Below are positions 1-9,638 of a stretch of DNA of 64,000 bases, piece by piece (within the stretch, counting starts at the first letter, position 1; every line of letters starts with the position of its first letter). Position numbers and translations under genes: made by a program. The stretch comes from Burkholderia metallica. Lineage in GTDB: Bacteria; Pseudomonadota; Gammaproteobacteria; Burkholderiales; Burkholderiaceae. Under the pieces are notes generated by a model. It saw only the letters and a list, made by a program, of their open reading frames with translations, was not told the DNA's origin and did no database searches. Location: the NCBI RefSeq assembly GCF_902832845.1, contig NZ_CADFDB010000003.1, forward strand, positions 449,265-513,264. The letters are read 5' to 3'.

Positions 1-518
1 TACACGAGCGACGTATCCTGGAACAGCACGATCGCCTGCGTGAGCAGCAGCGGCACCATCGCGCGGAACGCCTGCGGCAGAATCACGAGGCGCATCGCCT
101 GCGCGTAGTTCATGCCGAGCGCGAACGCGGCGTTCACCTGCCCGCGCGGCACCGACTGGATGCCGGCGCGGATGATCTCGGAATAATACGCGGCTTCGAA
201 CAGCGAGAACGCGACCATCGCCGATGCGAGGCGGATGTCGATCGTCGGCGACAACCCGAGCACGCCCTGCAGCAGCTGCGGCACGATCAGGAAGAACCAC
301 AGCAGCACCATCACGAGCGGAATCGAGCGGAACACCGTCACGTAGCCCTTCGCGAACCACGCGAGCGGCTTGACGCCCGACAGCCGCATCAGCGCCAGCA
401 GTGTGCCCCAGACGATCCCGACCACGATCGCGATCAGCGTGATCTGCAGCGTGACGACCGCCCCCGTCCACAGCGTCGGCAGCGCGCCGGGAATACTACT
501 CCAGTCGAACTGATGCAT
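1..518 (-). CDS. gltK: Glutamate/aspartate ABC transporter permease GltK (3' end outside window)
   Basis: Inner-membrane permease of a polar amino acid ABC importer, partner of the GltJ permease just upstream. About 172 residues are visible; the family is usually about 225, so the C-terminus lies beyond base 1. The protein starts [11 protein letters not shown], has several hydrophobic segments, and carries the ATPase-contacting EAA loop [20 protein letters not shown]. Its ATG (518-516) overlaps the gltJ stop as TGATG, so translation is probably coupled. The specificity for glutamate/aspartate is inferred from the gltI-gltJ-gltK order and resemblance to the E. coli system; a gltL ATPase would be expected next, outside the window. 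Confidence 0.9.
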   Translation of the reverse strand, partial: MHQFDWSSIPGALPTLWTGAVVTLQITLIAIVVGIVWGTLLALMRLSGVKPLAWFAKGYVTVFRSIPLVMVLLWFFLIVPQLLQGVLGLSPTIDIRLASAMVAFSLFEAAYYSEIIRAGIQSVPRGQVNAAFALGMNYAQAMRLVILPQAFRAMVPLLLTQAIVLFQDTSLV

Positions 519-1258
519 CACTTGCCTCCGATATAGCCGGGCAGCCGCGTACGGCCTTCGATCCAGCGCATGAGCGCCATCACGACGAGGTTGATCAGCA
601 CGTAAGCGAGCGTGACCGCGATGAACGACTCGTACGTCTGCGCGGTGTAGTCGACGAGCTGGCGCGCCTGCGCGGACAGGTCGAGCAGGCCGATCGTCGA
701 CGCGACCGCGGAATTCTTGAAGATGTTCAGGAATTCCGACGTGAGCGGCGGCACGATGATCCGGTACGCGACGGGCAGCAGCACGTAGCGGTACGTCTGC
801 CATTGCGTGAAGCCCATCGCGAGGCCGGCGGCGCGCTGGCCCTTCGGCAGCGCGTTGATCCCGGAGCGTACCTGTTCGCACACGCGCGCGCCCGTGAACA
901 GGCCGAGACAGACGATCGACGCGGTAAAGAACTGCGTGCCGGGCGGCAACTGCTTGATCCAGGTGCCGATCGACACGGGCAGCAGCTCGGGTATCACGAG
1001 ATACCAGATGAAGAACTGCACGATCAGCGGAATGTTCCGGAAGATCGACACATACGCGGTGCCGATCGCGGACAGCCATTTGTTCGGCACGGTGCGCAGC
1101 ACGCCGAACAGCGAACCGACGATCAGCGCGATGACCCAGGCGACGAGCGACACTTCGATGGTCACCCGGAAGCCGGACATCAGCCATCCGAAATAAGTCG
1201 TCGGCTCGCCAGTCGATACGGGGCTCAGGAAGATGCCCCAGTTCCAGTGGTAAGACAT
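518..1258 (-). CDS. gltJ: Glutamate/aspartate ABC transporter permease GltJ
   Basis: Inner-membrane permease of 246 residues, HisM/GlnP type. It has about five membrane segments and an EAA loop with [20 protein letters not shown] near residues 140-160. The ATG at 1258 ([13 protein letters not shown]) is preferred because GGAG lies eight bases upstream; an in-frame TTG two codons earlier has no such site. It sits 84 bp downstream of gltI, with a terminator-like hairpin between them, and overlaps gltK by one base. It should form the heterodimeric channel with GltK. Substrate assignment follows from the neighbouring binding protein. Confidence 0.93.
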   Translation of the reverse strand: MSYHWNWGIFLSPVSTGEPTTYFGWLMSGFRVTIEVSLVAWVIALIVGSLFGVLRTVPNKWLSAIGTAYVSIFRNIPLIVQFFIWYLVIPELLPVSIGTWIKQLPPGTQFFTASIVCLGLFTGARVCEQVRSGINALPKGQRAAGLAMGFTQWQTYRYVLLPVAYRIIVPPLTSEFLNIFKNSAVASTIGLLDLSAQARQLVDYTAQTYESFIAVTLAYVLINLVVMALMRWIEGRTRLPGYIGGK

Positions 1259-1278
1259 GGGCAAGACTCCAGCAAAAA

Positions 1279-1309
1279 GAGACGGAAGAAGCGTGGCCTC
1301 TTCCGTCTC
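1279..1309 (-). terminator. Intercistronic terminator/attenuator between gltI and gltJ
   Basis: A perfect 11-bp stem (GAGACGGAAGA with TCTTCCGTCTC) has a 9-base loop and, read on the minus strand, is followed by TTTTTGC. It lies inside the gltI-gltJ gap. Partial termination here would give more binding protein than permease, a common arrangement in ABC operons. Confidence 0.75.
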
Positions 1310-1342
1310 ATGAGCGTCATTTCTGCATCAACGGCCGTTCGG

Positions 1343-2236
1343 TCAGTCGAGCGCCTTGTCGTTCGGGTTCGCGTACAGCTTCTTCATCGACTCGGACAGC
1401 GGGAAGTTCAGGTTCAGCCCCTTCGGCGGGATCGGGTTCTCGAACCACTTCGCGTAGATCTTCGCGGCTTCGCCCGACTTCTCGACTTGCGAGATCGCGT
1501 CGTCGACGACCTTCTTGAAGTCGGCATCGCCCTTGCGCATCATGCAGCCGTACGCTTCTTCCGATTGCGGCGTGCCGACGATCACCCACTCGCCCGGCTG
1601 CTTCGCCTTCGCGCGCTCGCCCGCGAGCAGCGCGTCATCCATCATGAACGCGACCGCGCGGCCCGATTCCAGCGTGTTGAACGAATCGCCGTGATCCTTC
1701 GCGCTGATGATGTTCATGCCCATCTGCTTGTCGTTGTTCATCTTGCGCAGCAGGCGCTCGGACGTCGTGCCGGCGGTGGTCACGACCGTCTTGCCCTTCA
1801 GGTCGGCGAAATCCTTGACGCCCGAATCCTTCTTCGTCATCAGGCGCGTGCCGATCACGAAGATCGTGTCGGAGAACGCGGCCTGCTGCTGACGCTCGGC
1901 GTTGTTGGTCGTCGAGCCGCACTCGATGTCGACCGTGCCGTTCTGCACCAGCGGAATGCGGTTCTGGGACGTGACCGGGATGTTCTTCACCTGCAGGTTC
2001 GGCAGGTTCAGCTTCTTCTTCACCGCGTCGACCACCTTCATCTGGAATTCGCGCGAATAGCCGACCACCTGCTGGCTCTGGTCGTAGTAGGAGAACGGAA
2101 TCGACGATTCGCGGTGGCCCAGCGCGATCACGCCCGTGTCCTTGATCTTCTTCAGCGTGCCCGTCTCCTGAGCATGTGCGCCGCTTGCGAACGCGCAAAG
2201 CGCCGCGACCATGAGGACTGCCTTTTGGTATTTCAT
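1343..2236 (-). CDS. gltI: Glutamate/aspartate periplasmic binding protein GltI
   Basis: Solute-binding protein of family 3 (SBP_bac_3), 297 residues, that delivers glutamate/aspartate to GltJK. A signal peptide is clear (MKYQKAVLMVAALCAFASGAHAQ, cleavage after about residue 23). The mature part has family features such as VALGHRESSIPFSYYD and VDIECGSTTNN. I chose the ATG at 2236 because AAGGAG sits nine bases upstream; the ATG at 2245 directly abuts that site and is too close. It is the first gene of the operon, followed by the hairpin at 1279-1309. The 218 bp upstream of it, up to gdhA, contain no gene. Confidence 0.94.
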   Translation of the reverse strand: MKYQKAVLMVAALCAFASGAHAQETGTLKKIKDTGVIALGHRESSIPFSYYDQSQQVVGYSREFQMKVVDAVKKKLNLPNLQVKNIPVTSQNRIPLVQNGTVDIECGSTTNNAERQQQAAFSDTIFVIGTRLMTKKDSGVKDFADLKGKTVVTTAGTTSERLLRKMNNDKQMGMNIISAKDHGDSFNTLESGRAVAFMMDDALLAGERAKAKQPGEWVIVGTPQSEEAYGCMMRKGDADFKKVVDDAISQVEKSGEAAKIYAKWFENPIPPKGLNLNFPLSESMKKLYANPNDKALD

Positions 2237-2454
2237 GTTGGTCATCTCCTTGGCTTAAACCCGCGCCAGTGTATCAAAGTAATATTTTTGAAAGTACCTG
2301 TTGTTTACCGCACGTCGCGGCGCCCTGCGCGAAGCCTTCCTCCCGGCTCCGGTCGCCCGAATGCGCGCGCGGGCGATGCCGGATCCGGCACCGCCCGCGA
2401 GGGTTCATAGCCGCAATCGGGTGGATTGCGTCATGAATGGATCATAGTCAACGA

Positions 2455-3741
2455 TCAGGGGTAGAGGCCACGCATTTCGCGCGCCATCAGGATGCGCTTG
2501 CACGCGACGATGAACGCCGCCGTACGCACCGACACCTTGTGCTCTTCCGCGACCGCCCACACGCCGGCGAACGCTTCGCGCATCACGCGCTCGAGACGGT
2601 GGTTGATCTCGTCTTCCGTCCAGAAGAAGCTCGAGAAATCCTGCACCCATTCGAAGTACGACACGGTCACGCCGCCCGCGTTCGCGATCACGTCCGGGAT
2701 CACGAGCACGCCGTTCGCGGTCAGGATGTCGTCCGCCGCCGTCGTCGTCGGGCCGTTCGCGCCTTCGACGATGATCTTCGTGCGGATCTTCCCCGCGTTC
2801 TTCTCCGTGATCTGGTTTTCCAGTGCCGCCGGGATCAGGATGTCGGTTTCGACCGTCCAGAACTCGTCGTTCGGCATCGGCTCCGCGCCTTCGAAGCCCG
2901 CGACGCCGCCCGTGTGTGCGACGTGGTCGAGCAGCTTGTTCGAATCGAGGCCGCCCGGCTGATAGATCGTGCCCGTGTGATCCTGCACCGCGATCACCTT
3001 CGCACCCGCTTCCTGGAACAGCTTCGCCGCGATGCCGCCGACGTTGCCGAAGCCCTGCACCGCGATGCGTGCGCCTTCGATCTCGAGGCCCTTCTTCTTC
3101 GCCGCTTCGCAGCCGACGACGAACACGCCGCGGCCCGTCGCTTCCTTGCGGCCAAGCGAACCGCCGAGCGCGATCGGCTTGCCGGTCACGACGCCGGTCG
3201 ACGTCTGGCCCTGGTTCATCGAGAAGGTGTCCATCATCCACGCCATCACCTGTTCGTTGGTGTTGACGTCCGGCGCCGGAATGTCGGTGTTCGGGCCGAT
3301 GATGATGCCGATTTCGCTGGTGTAGCGGCGCGTCACGCGCTCGAGCTCACCACGCGAAAGCTTGCGCGGGTCGACGCGGATACCGCCCTTCGCGCCGCCG
3401 TACGGCACGTTCACGGCCGCGTTCTTGACCGACATCCATGCGGACAGCGCCATCACTTCCGACAGCGTCACGTCCTGGTGGTAGCGCACACCGCCCTTGC
3501 CCGGGCCGCGCGACACGTTGTGCTGCACGCGATAGCCTTCGAAGTGCGCGACGGTGCCGTTGTCGAGCTCGATCGGCACGTCGACGACCAGGATGCGCTT
3601 CGGGCGCTTCAGCGTTTCGAGCCAGCGCGACAGCGAGCCGAGGTACGGCGCGACGCGATCGACTTGCTGAAGGTAGTTGCCCCACGGGCCGAGATCGTCG
3701 GCGTGCAGGTAGGACGGGATGGACTGCAATTGCGAAGACAT
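2455..3741 (-). CDS. gdhA: Glutamate dehydrogenase
   Basis: Interconverts 2-oxoglutarate plus ammonia and L-glutamate in the cytoplasm. At 428 residues it is the usual size of the short hexameric Glu/Leu/Phe/Val dehydrogenase class. The catalytic-lysine motif [13 protein letters not shown] is near residue 110, and the nucleotide-binding motif VQGFGNVGG is near 230. The ATG at 3741 ([11 protein letters not shown]) has GGAG about six to ten bases upstream, so it is preferred to the TTG at 3759. The LysR gene upstream is on the same strand, and glutamate transport genes lie downstream, so the region is a glutamate-handling neighbourhood. NAD versus NADP preference cannot be read safely. Confidence 0.95.
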   Translation of the reverse strand: MSSQLQSIPSYLHADDLGPWGNYLQQVDRVAPYLGSLSRWLETLKRPKRILVVDVPIELDNGTVAHFEGYRVQHNVSRGPGKGGVRYHQDVTLSEVMALSAWMSVKNAAVNVPYGGAKGGIRVDPRKLSRGELERVTRRYTSEIGIIIGPNTDIPAPDVNTNEQVMAWMMDTFSMNQGQTSTGVVTGKPIALGGSLGRKEATGRGVFVVGCEAAKKKGLEIEGARIAVQGFGNVGGIAAKLFQEAGAKVIAVQDHTGTIYQPGGLDSNKLLDHVAHTGGVAGFEGAEPMPNDEFWTVETDILIPAALENQITEKNAGKIRTKIIVEGANGPTTTAADDILTANGVLVIPDVIANAGGVTVSYFEWVQDFSSFFWTEDEINHRLERVMREAFAGVWAVAEEHKVSVRTAAFIVACKRILMAREMRGLYP

Positions 3742-4043
3742 GGATGCTCCAACGGTCAACAGGTGCGCACATTGTCGAAAAACCCGTTTTTTTTATCCAA
3801 TGCCGTTTGCTTATTCGATTATGCGTTTCTTGCATGATCGCGATTTTTCGCAAATCTGCGGTCGATCTGCGCAAGAACGCCCGCGATCGATCGTGCATCG
3901 CGGGCATGGAGAATCGCGGTTTCCGGATCCCGCATGACCGCCGGACAGCCGCCCGACAGGGCGCTGCAAGCCCGGCGACAGCCGGCCGTGCCGGCCGGTC
4001 GGCGGTTCGGTCGGCGGCCCAGGCAGCGGTTAACCGCCGACGG
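3742..4043. other. Intergenic region upstream of gdhA
   Basis: No gene is seen in these 302 bases. The gdhA-proximal half is AT-rich and should hold its promoter, though I cannot place the boxes confidently. It contains the palindrome GCGATTTTTCGC (3840-3851), a 9-bp hairpin GCCCGCGAT/ATCGCGGGC (3879-3905) without a T-run, and a GCGGTTAACCGC palindrome (4026-4037). CGGTTAACC is repeated at 4027-4035 and 4041-4049, the second copy overlapping the stop codon of the LysR gene. Confidence 0.5.
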
Positions 4044-4997
4044 TTAACCCGCGGTTTCGCGCAGTTCGTCGCGCACGACGTCCCACAGCGCACGCACGAG
4101 CTTCTGCCGCGGATCGTCGCCCTGCAGCGCGAGCTTGTCGCAGTACAGCCGGATCTCCATCGTCAGCGTGAACGGATACGCGCCGCCGCGCACCGACCGG
4201 TCGAGCCGGATCAGGCGGCCGCCCGCGACCGCATCCTCGACCGCGCTGTGCGGCAGGAACGCGACGCCGTGGCCCGCGAGCGCCATCGCCTTCAGCCCTT
4301 CGGCCATGTCGGTTTCATAGACGCGATCGAGGAACAGCGGCGTCGTCGCATTCGCGACGATGACCTCCGTCATTCGGCCGAGATACGCGTTCGGCGTATA
4401 GGACAGGTACGGTACGCGCGCGTCGGCCGTGCCGGGCAGCGTATAGCGCGGCCGCCCCACGCGGCCCGGCGCCGAGAACGGGCTGATCGGCTCGCTGCCG
4501 AGAATCAGCATGTCGTAGCGCGCCGGGTCGAGCGCGACCGGATGGCTCGGGTGGTGGTAGCCCATCACGAGATCGCAGCCGCCCTCGACGAGCGACAGCA
4601 CCGCGTCGTGCACGTTCAGCGCGCGCAGCCGTGTGTGGACCGGGCCCATCTTCGCCTCGATCCGCTGCAGCCAGCGCGGGAAATACGTGAGCGACAGCGT
4701 GTGCGGCACCGCGAACTCGATCGTCGGCACCGGCGCGCCGACGTGGCCGCGCAGCAGCGTGCGCGCCTCGTGCGCCTGCGACAGCATCGTCAGCGCCTGT
4801 TCGTAGAAGATCTGCCCGGCCTGCGTGAGCCGCGTCGGATAGACCGAACGATCGATCAGTTCGGTCGCGAGCCACGCCTCGAGCGCCTGGATGCGCCGCG
4901 AAAACGCCGGCTGCGACACGTGCCGCAGCTCGGCGGACCGGCTGAAACTGCGCGTTTCAGCGAGTGAAACGAAGTCTTCGAGCCATTTCAGTTCCAT
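4044..4997 (-). CDS. LysR-family transcriptional regulator upstream of gdhA
   Basis: A 317-residue LysR regulator. The N-terminal winged helix-turn-helix is clear (MELKWLEDFVSLAETRSFS, then HVSQPAFSRRIQALE), followed by a ligand-binding domain from about residue 90. The frame is open far upstream, but the family start is the ATG at 4997. It lies on the same strand as gdhA, with its stop 302 bp from the gdhA start, and is divergent from purB, 229 bp away. Control of gdhA is plausible from position, but the ligand is unknown. Confidence 0.9.
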   Translation of the reverse strand: MELKWLEDFVSLAETRSFSRSAELRHVSQPAFSRRIQALEAWLATELIDRSVYPTRLTQAGQIFYEQALTMLSQAHEARTLLRGHVGAPVPTIEFAVPHTLSLTYFPRWLQRIEAKMGPVHTRLRALNVHDAVLSLVEGGCDLVMGYHHPSHPVALDPARYDMLILGSEPISPFSAPGRVGRPRYTLPGTADARVPYLSYTPNAYLGRMTEVIVANATTPLFLDRVYETDMAEGLKAMALAGHGVAFLPHSAVEDAVAGGRLIRLDRSVRGGAYPFTLTMEIRLYCDKLALQGDDPRQKLVRALWDVVRDELRETAG

Positions 4998-5175
4998 GCA
5001 GGCGGGCGCGGCGGGCGGCGATCGGGAAGAAGCCTGCATTCTACCGGCGGGCGGCCCCGGCCGGCGGCGCCATGCGCGGCCCGGCACCCCGCCGCGAAAG
5101 GGCGCCGGCGCAGCGGCCGCATCCGGCGGCGCCGGCCGGCCGCGCGCGACCGGGATCGCCCCGCGCCGATGGTAA

Positions 5176-6615
<1,440 letters not shown>

Positions 6616-6637
6616 GCGCCGCCGTCTGCGCCCGTAA

Positions 6638-6673
6638 AAAAAGCCCGATGCGAGCAATCGCATCGGGCTTTTT
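6638..6673. terminator. Bidirectional terminator between purB and the FAD oxidoreductase
   Basis: The hairpin AAGCCCGATGCG/CGCATCGGGCTT is flanked by an A-run and a T-run, so it can stop transcription from both convergent genes. Confidence 0.9.
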
Positions 6674-6697
6674 CCTTGGCCGCGCGCGCCCCGACGA

Positions 6698-8119
6698 TCA
6701 GAACGAAATCATCCGCCCCGGGTTGAGCGCGCTCATCACGCTCATCGCGGCCTTCGCCGCGGGGATGGCGATCGGCGACAACTGCCGGCCGAGCGGAATC
6801 TCGCGATGGTCGATACCGGTCAGCATCGAGAAATCGTCGTTGCGGCCCACGAAGTCGTCGCAGATCGCCTTGCCGATCCGCACCGTCTGCGCGACGCCAT
6901 GACCGCTCCAGCCCTGCACCATGTACATCGGCACGCGGCCGTCGGTCTTGCGGCTGTCGGTCGCGCCGTTCAGCGTGAAATCGCTGACGCCGCTCCAGCA
7001 GTAGTCGAGCGCGAACCGGCCGTCGATCTGCGGAAACACGGTGTTCAACCGCGTCAGCAGATACGCGTTGACGTCCGGCTGCGCCCAGCACGTGCCGGTG
7101 CCCTGCCCGCCGAACAGCAGGCGGTTGCCGCGCACCGGCCGGTAGTAGTCGATCTGGAACTGCGTGTCGTACACGGGCATGCCGGCCGGCAGCAGCGTCG
7201 CGACGTCGACGTCGAGCGGCGCCGTCACGCTCACGTAGGTAAAGAACGGCACGGTGGTCGCCGCGCCGTCGTCCAGCAGCCGGAACGTCGTGTTGTGCAG
7301 CGCGAGCACGACGCCCTTGCGCGCGGTGATCGTGCCGCCCGGCGTCGTCGCGACGACGCCGGCGGGCGTCTCGTCGAGTTCGCGTACCTCGGTACCCTCG
7401 AACAGCGCGCCGCCGTTCAGCCGGAAGCCGTGCACGAGGCCGCGCACCAGCGCGAGCGGGTGAATCTGCCCGCCGATCGCGTCGATCGCCGCGCCGTGAT
7501 ACAGCCCGGAGCGCACGTATTCGTCGTGCAGCTGATGGCGGCCGACGAGCGTCACGCCCGCGTCGCCGAGATGGCGGCGCGCATCCGCGCCGTCGAGCAG
7601 CGCGCTCATGTGGCCCGGGTGGACCGCGGCCGTCACGTGGCCGCGCTTGCGGTCGAGTTCGAGCGCGTAGCGCGCGCCGATCGCATCGATCAGGTCCATC
7701 GACTCGGCCGACGCGAAGCGCCACAGCCGCTTCGCGTCGTCGTGCGACAGGTGGTCGATCATGTCGGCCGCTTCCCAGCGCGCGAGGCCGGGCGTCAGTT
7801 GGCCGCCGTTGCGGCCCGACGCGGCCGAGCCGACGTGGTGCTTGTCGACGAGGATCGTATCGACGCCCGCTTCCGCGAGATGCAGCGCGGCCGACGCGCC
7901 GAGCAGCCCGGCGCCGATCACCAGCACGTCGCACACGGCATCGTGCGCGAGCGGCGCGCTGTTTTCATGGCGCGACAGCGACGCCTCGTACCAGTTGGCC
8001 GGGCGTTCGCCGTCGTAGCGGGCCGGCTCGCACCAGTTCCAGTTGTCCTTTTCGATGTTCAGTTGCGTGGGTTCGAAACGCGATTCGCCCTGGATCAGGG
8101 GTCGGTTGTTGGAAGTCAT
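6698..8119 (-). CDS. FAD-dependent oxidoreductase, PuuB-like (gamma-glutamylputrescine oxidase family)
   Basis: A DAO-family flavoprotein of 473 residues. The FAD-binding dinucleotide motif VLVIGAGLLGASAALHLAEA is near residues 65-85, followed by SGRNGGQLTPG, typical of the PuuB/OrdL group. These enzymes oxidise gamma-glutamylated or free amines, so an amine substrate is likely but not proven. The ATG at 8119 is the family start; the frame stays open further upstream without support. It is divergent from a TetR gene, with tandem palindromes between them, so that regulator probably controls it. No other putrescine-pathway gene is nearby, which argues against naming it puuB outright. Confidence 0.85.
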   Translation of the reverse strand: MTSNNRPLIQGESRFEPTQLNIEKDNWNWCEPARYDGERPANWYEASLSRHENSAPLAHDAVCDVLVIGAGLLGASAALHLAEAGVDTILVDKHHVGSAASGRNGGQLTPGLARWEAADMIDHLSHDDAKRLWRFASAESMDLIDAIGARYALELDRKRGHVTAAVHPGHMSALLDGADARRHLGDAGVTLVGRHQLHDEYVRSGLYHGAAIDAIGGQIHPLALVRGLVHGFRLNGGALFEGTEVRELDETPAGVVATTPGGTITARKGVVLALHNTTFRLLDDGAATTVPFFTYVSVTAPLDVDVATLLPAGMPVYDTQFQIDYYRPVRGNRLLFGGQGTGTCWAQPDVNAYLLTRLNTVFPQIDGRFALDYCWSGVSDFTLNGATDSRKTDGRVPMYMVQGWSGHGVAQTVRIGKAICDDFVGRNDDFSMLTGIDHREIPLGRQLSPIAIPAAKAAMSVMSALNPGRMISF

Positions 8120-8306
8120 GATTGCACTTGCATGGTCTTGGGCCGCCAGTCGAAGAGCCTTCTGGCTTCGCGGGTGGGGCAGCCGGTTCCACATGGGTGT
8201 CAACGAGAAGAAGGGGCACGATGGCCCGTGTTGACGGCGGGCACGCTCGTGCCGCCTGGATCCCGGACTGTGCGAAAGCACGTATTGAAAGGTGCCGGGA
8301 CACCCA

Positions 8307-8325
8307 ATTTCTACACCGCAGAAAT
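8307..8325. promoter_or_regulatory. Candidate TetR operator, distal copy
   Basis: The 19-base imperfect palindrome ATTTCT-ACACCGC-AGAAAT has a core TTCTACA-C-CGCAGAA that matches the neighbouring perfect palindrome at all but two positions of its second half. It sits in the divergent region between the oxidoreductase and the TetR gene. Confidence 0.6.
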
Positions 8326-8326
8326 A

Positions 8327-8343
8327 ATTCTACAGTGTAGAAT
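8327..8343. promoter_or_regulatory. Candidate TetR operator, perfect palindrome
   Basis: ATTCTACA-G-TGTAGAAT is a perfect 17-base palindrome, 53 bases upstream of the TetR start. Its centre is 19 bases from that of the related palindrome at 8307-8325. The size and symmetry suit a TetR-family dimer. Confidence 0.75.
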
Positions 8344-8396
8344 AAGCTTTCGTCAAGCTGACAACCGGCATCGTACCGGCGTCTCGGTCCCCCTCG

Positions 8397-9059
8397 ATGA
8401 AAGACAAACCCGCCCAAGGCCCGCGCGGCCTCGACAAGGACGCGATCGTCGCGGCCGCGCTCGCGCTGCTCGAAGAAGTCGGCGAAGCCGCGTTCAGCGT
8501 GCGCAAGCTCGCGCAGTCGGTCGGCTGCGACCCGATGAGCGTGCTGTATCACTTCAAGTCGAAGGACGGCCTGAGCCGTGCGATCGCGAACGCGCTGTCG
8601 CGCTCGCTCGTGCCGGTCGACGCCGCGCAGCCGTGGCGCGAACGGCTGCGCGATCTCGCGCGCCAGTACCGCGCGCTCGCGCTGCGCTACCCGGCCGCGT
8701 TCGCGCTGCTGCAGCGGCACATGAGCACGGGCCCGGCCGATCTCGCGCACATCGAGGCCGTGCATCGCGCACTGGCCGACGCCGGCATCCCGCGCGCGGC
8801 GCTGCCGTCGGTATGCGTCGGCTGGTATGCGAGCGTGATCGGGCTGGCCGCGGCCGAGGCCGGCGGCCTCACGCGCGCCGCGAACGACGTTGAACTCGCT
8901 GAGATGGAAGCGCTGCCCGACGCCGGACACCCGCTCGTCAAGGCGGCCGCGCCGCTCTATGCGCAGCTCGATCCGGGCACCGTGCACGACACGATGCTCG
9001 ACGTGCTGCTCGACGGCATCGCACAACGCGCGGGCGGCGCGACCGACCCGCGCGGCTGA
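8397..9059 (+). CDS. TetR-family transcriptional regulator
   Basis: A repressor-type regulator of 220 residues. The helix-turn-helix is about residues 20-55 (AFSVRKLAQSVGCDPMSVLYHFKSKDGL), and the C-terminal half resembles the tetracycline-repressor type ligand domain. It is divergent from the PuuB-like oxidoreductase and probably controls that gene and itself through the palindromes at 8307-8343. The ATG at 8397 follows a short region without a strong ribosome-binding site, but the HTH spacing supports it. The ligand is unknown; an amine or its derivative would fit the neighbour. Confidence 0.92.
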   Translation: MKDKPAQGPRGLDKDAIVAAALALLEEVGEAAFSVRKLAQSVGCDPMSVLYHFKSKDGLSRAIANALSRSLVPVDAAQPWRERLRDLARQYRALALRYPAAFALLQRHMSTGPADLAHIEAVHRALADAGIPRAALPSVCVGWYASVIGLAAAEAGGLTRAANDVELAEMEALPDAGHPLVKAAAPLYAQLDPGTVHDTMLDVLLDGIAQRAGGATDPRG

Positions 9060-9060
9060 A

Positions 9061-9092
9061 ACGAAAAAGGCACCCGAGGGTGCCTTTTTCGT
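9061..9092. terminator. Bidirectional terminator between the tetR-type gene and gntK
   Basis: GAAAAAGGCACCC/GGGTGCCTTTTTC forms a near-perfect hairpin with a two-base centre and A/T runs on both sides. It lies between convergent genes. Confidence 0.9.
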
Positions 9093-9121
9093 TGTCGCCT
9101 GACGATTGCGGCGAACCGCGC

Positions 9122-9625
9122 TCAGTGCTGCTGCGCGGTGCCGATCTTCAGCATGACCTGATCGACGATCTGTTCGGGCGTCAGCTCGATGCTGACCTCG
9201 ATCGCTTCGTCCGGGCCCGGTTCCTCGAGCGTGTCGAGCTGGCTCTTCAGCAGCGACGGATCGAAGAAATGGCCGGTGCGGCTCTTCAGGCGCTCGTGCA
9301 ACACCTCGAACGAGCCCTTCAGATACACGAACCGAACGTCGGTGTCGGTGCCGCGCAGCACGTCGCGGTACGACCGCTTCAGCGACGAGCACGTGAACAC
9401 GGCCGTCTCGCCGGCCCGCTGCTTTTCCTCGATGGCCGCGCGAATCGTGCGCAGCCACGGCCAGCGGTCTTCATCGGTCAGCGGAATGCCGTGATGCATC
9501 TTTTCCTTGTTCGCCGCGCTGTGAAACGCGTCGCCATCGGTATAGCTGCACGACAGGCGTTCCGCCAGCATTTCGCCGATCAGCGACTTGCCCGCGCCCG
9601 ACACGCCCATTGCGATCAGAATCAT
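9122..9625 (-). CDS. gntK: Gluconokinase
   Basis: Phosphorylates D-gluconate to 6-phosphogluconate with ATP. At 167 residues it is the normal size of the GntK/IdnK family. The Walker A motif GVSGAGKS is at residues 7-14, followed by DGDAFHSAANKEKM and the conserved PLTDEDRWPWL. It lies 13 bp downstream of the gluconate transporter on the same strand, so the two form a transport/activation operon. Its product is the substrate of Edd, encoded just upstream. Confidence 0.95.
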   Translation of the reverse strand: MILIAMGVSGAGKSLIGEMLAERLSCSYTDGDAFHSAANKEKMHHGIPLTDEDRWPWLRTIRAAIEEKQRAGETAVFTCSSLKRSYRDVLRGTDTDVRFVYLKGSFEVLHERLKSRTGHFFDPSLLKSQLDTLEEPGPDEAIEVSIELTPEQIVDQVMLKIGTAQQH

Positions 9626-9638
9626 TGACTACCCCTTG

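Noticed and set aside
803-2410. Long open frame on the plus strand across gltJ and gltI
   Set aside because: It is antisense to well-supported genes, rich in Arg/His/Asp, and typical of the open shadow frames that high GC content produces.
6806-8893. 695-codon open frame on the plus strand over the FAD oxidoreductase
   Set aside because: Antisense shadow frame; it would run through the divergent regulatory region and has no recognisable protein content.
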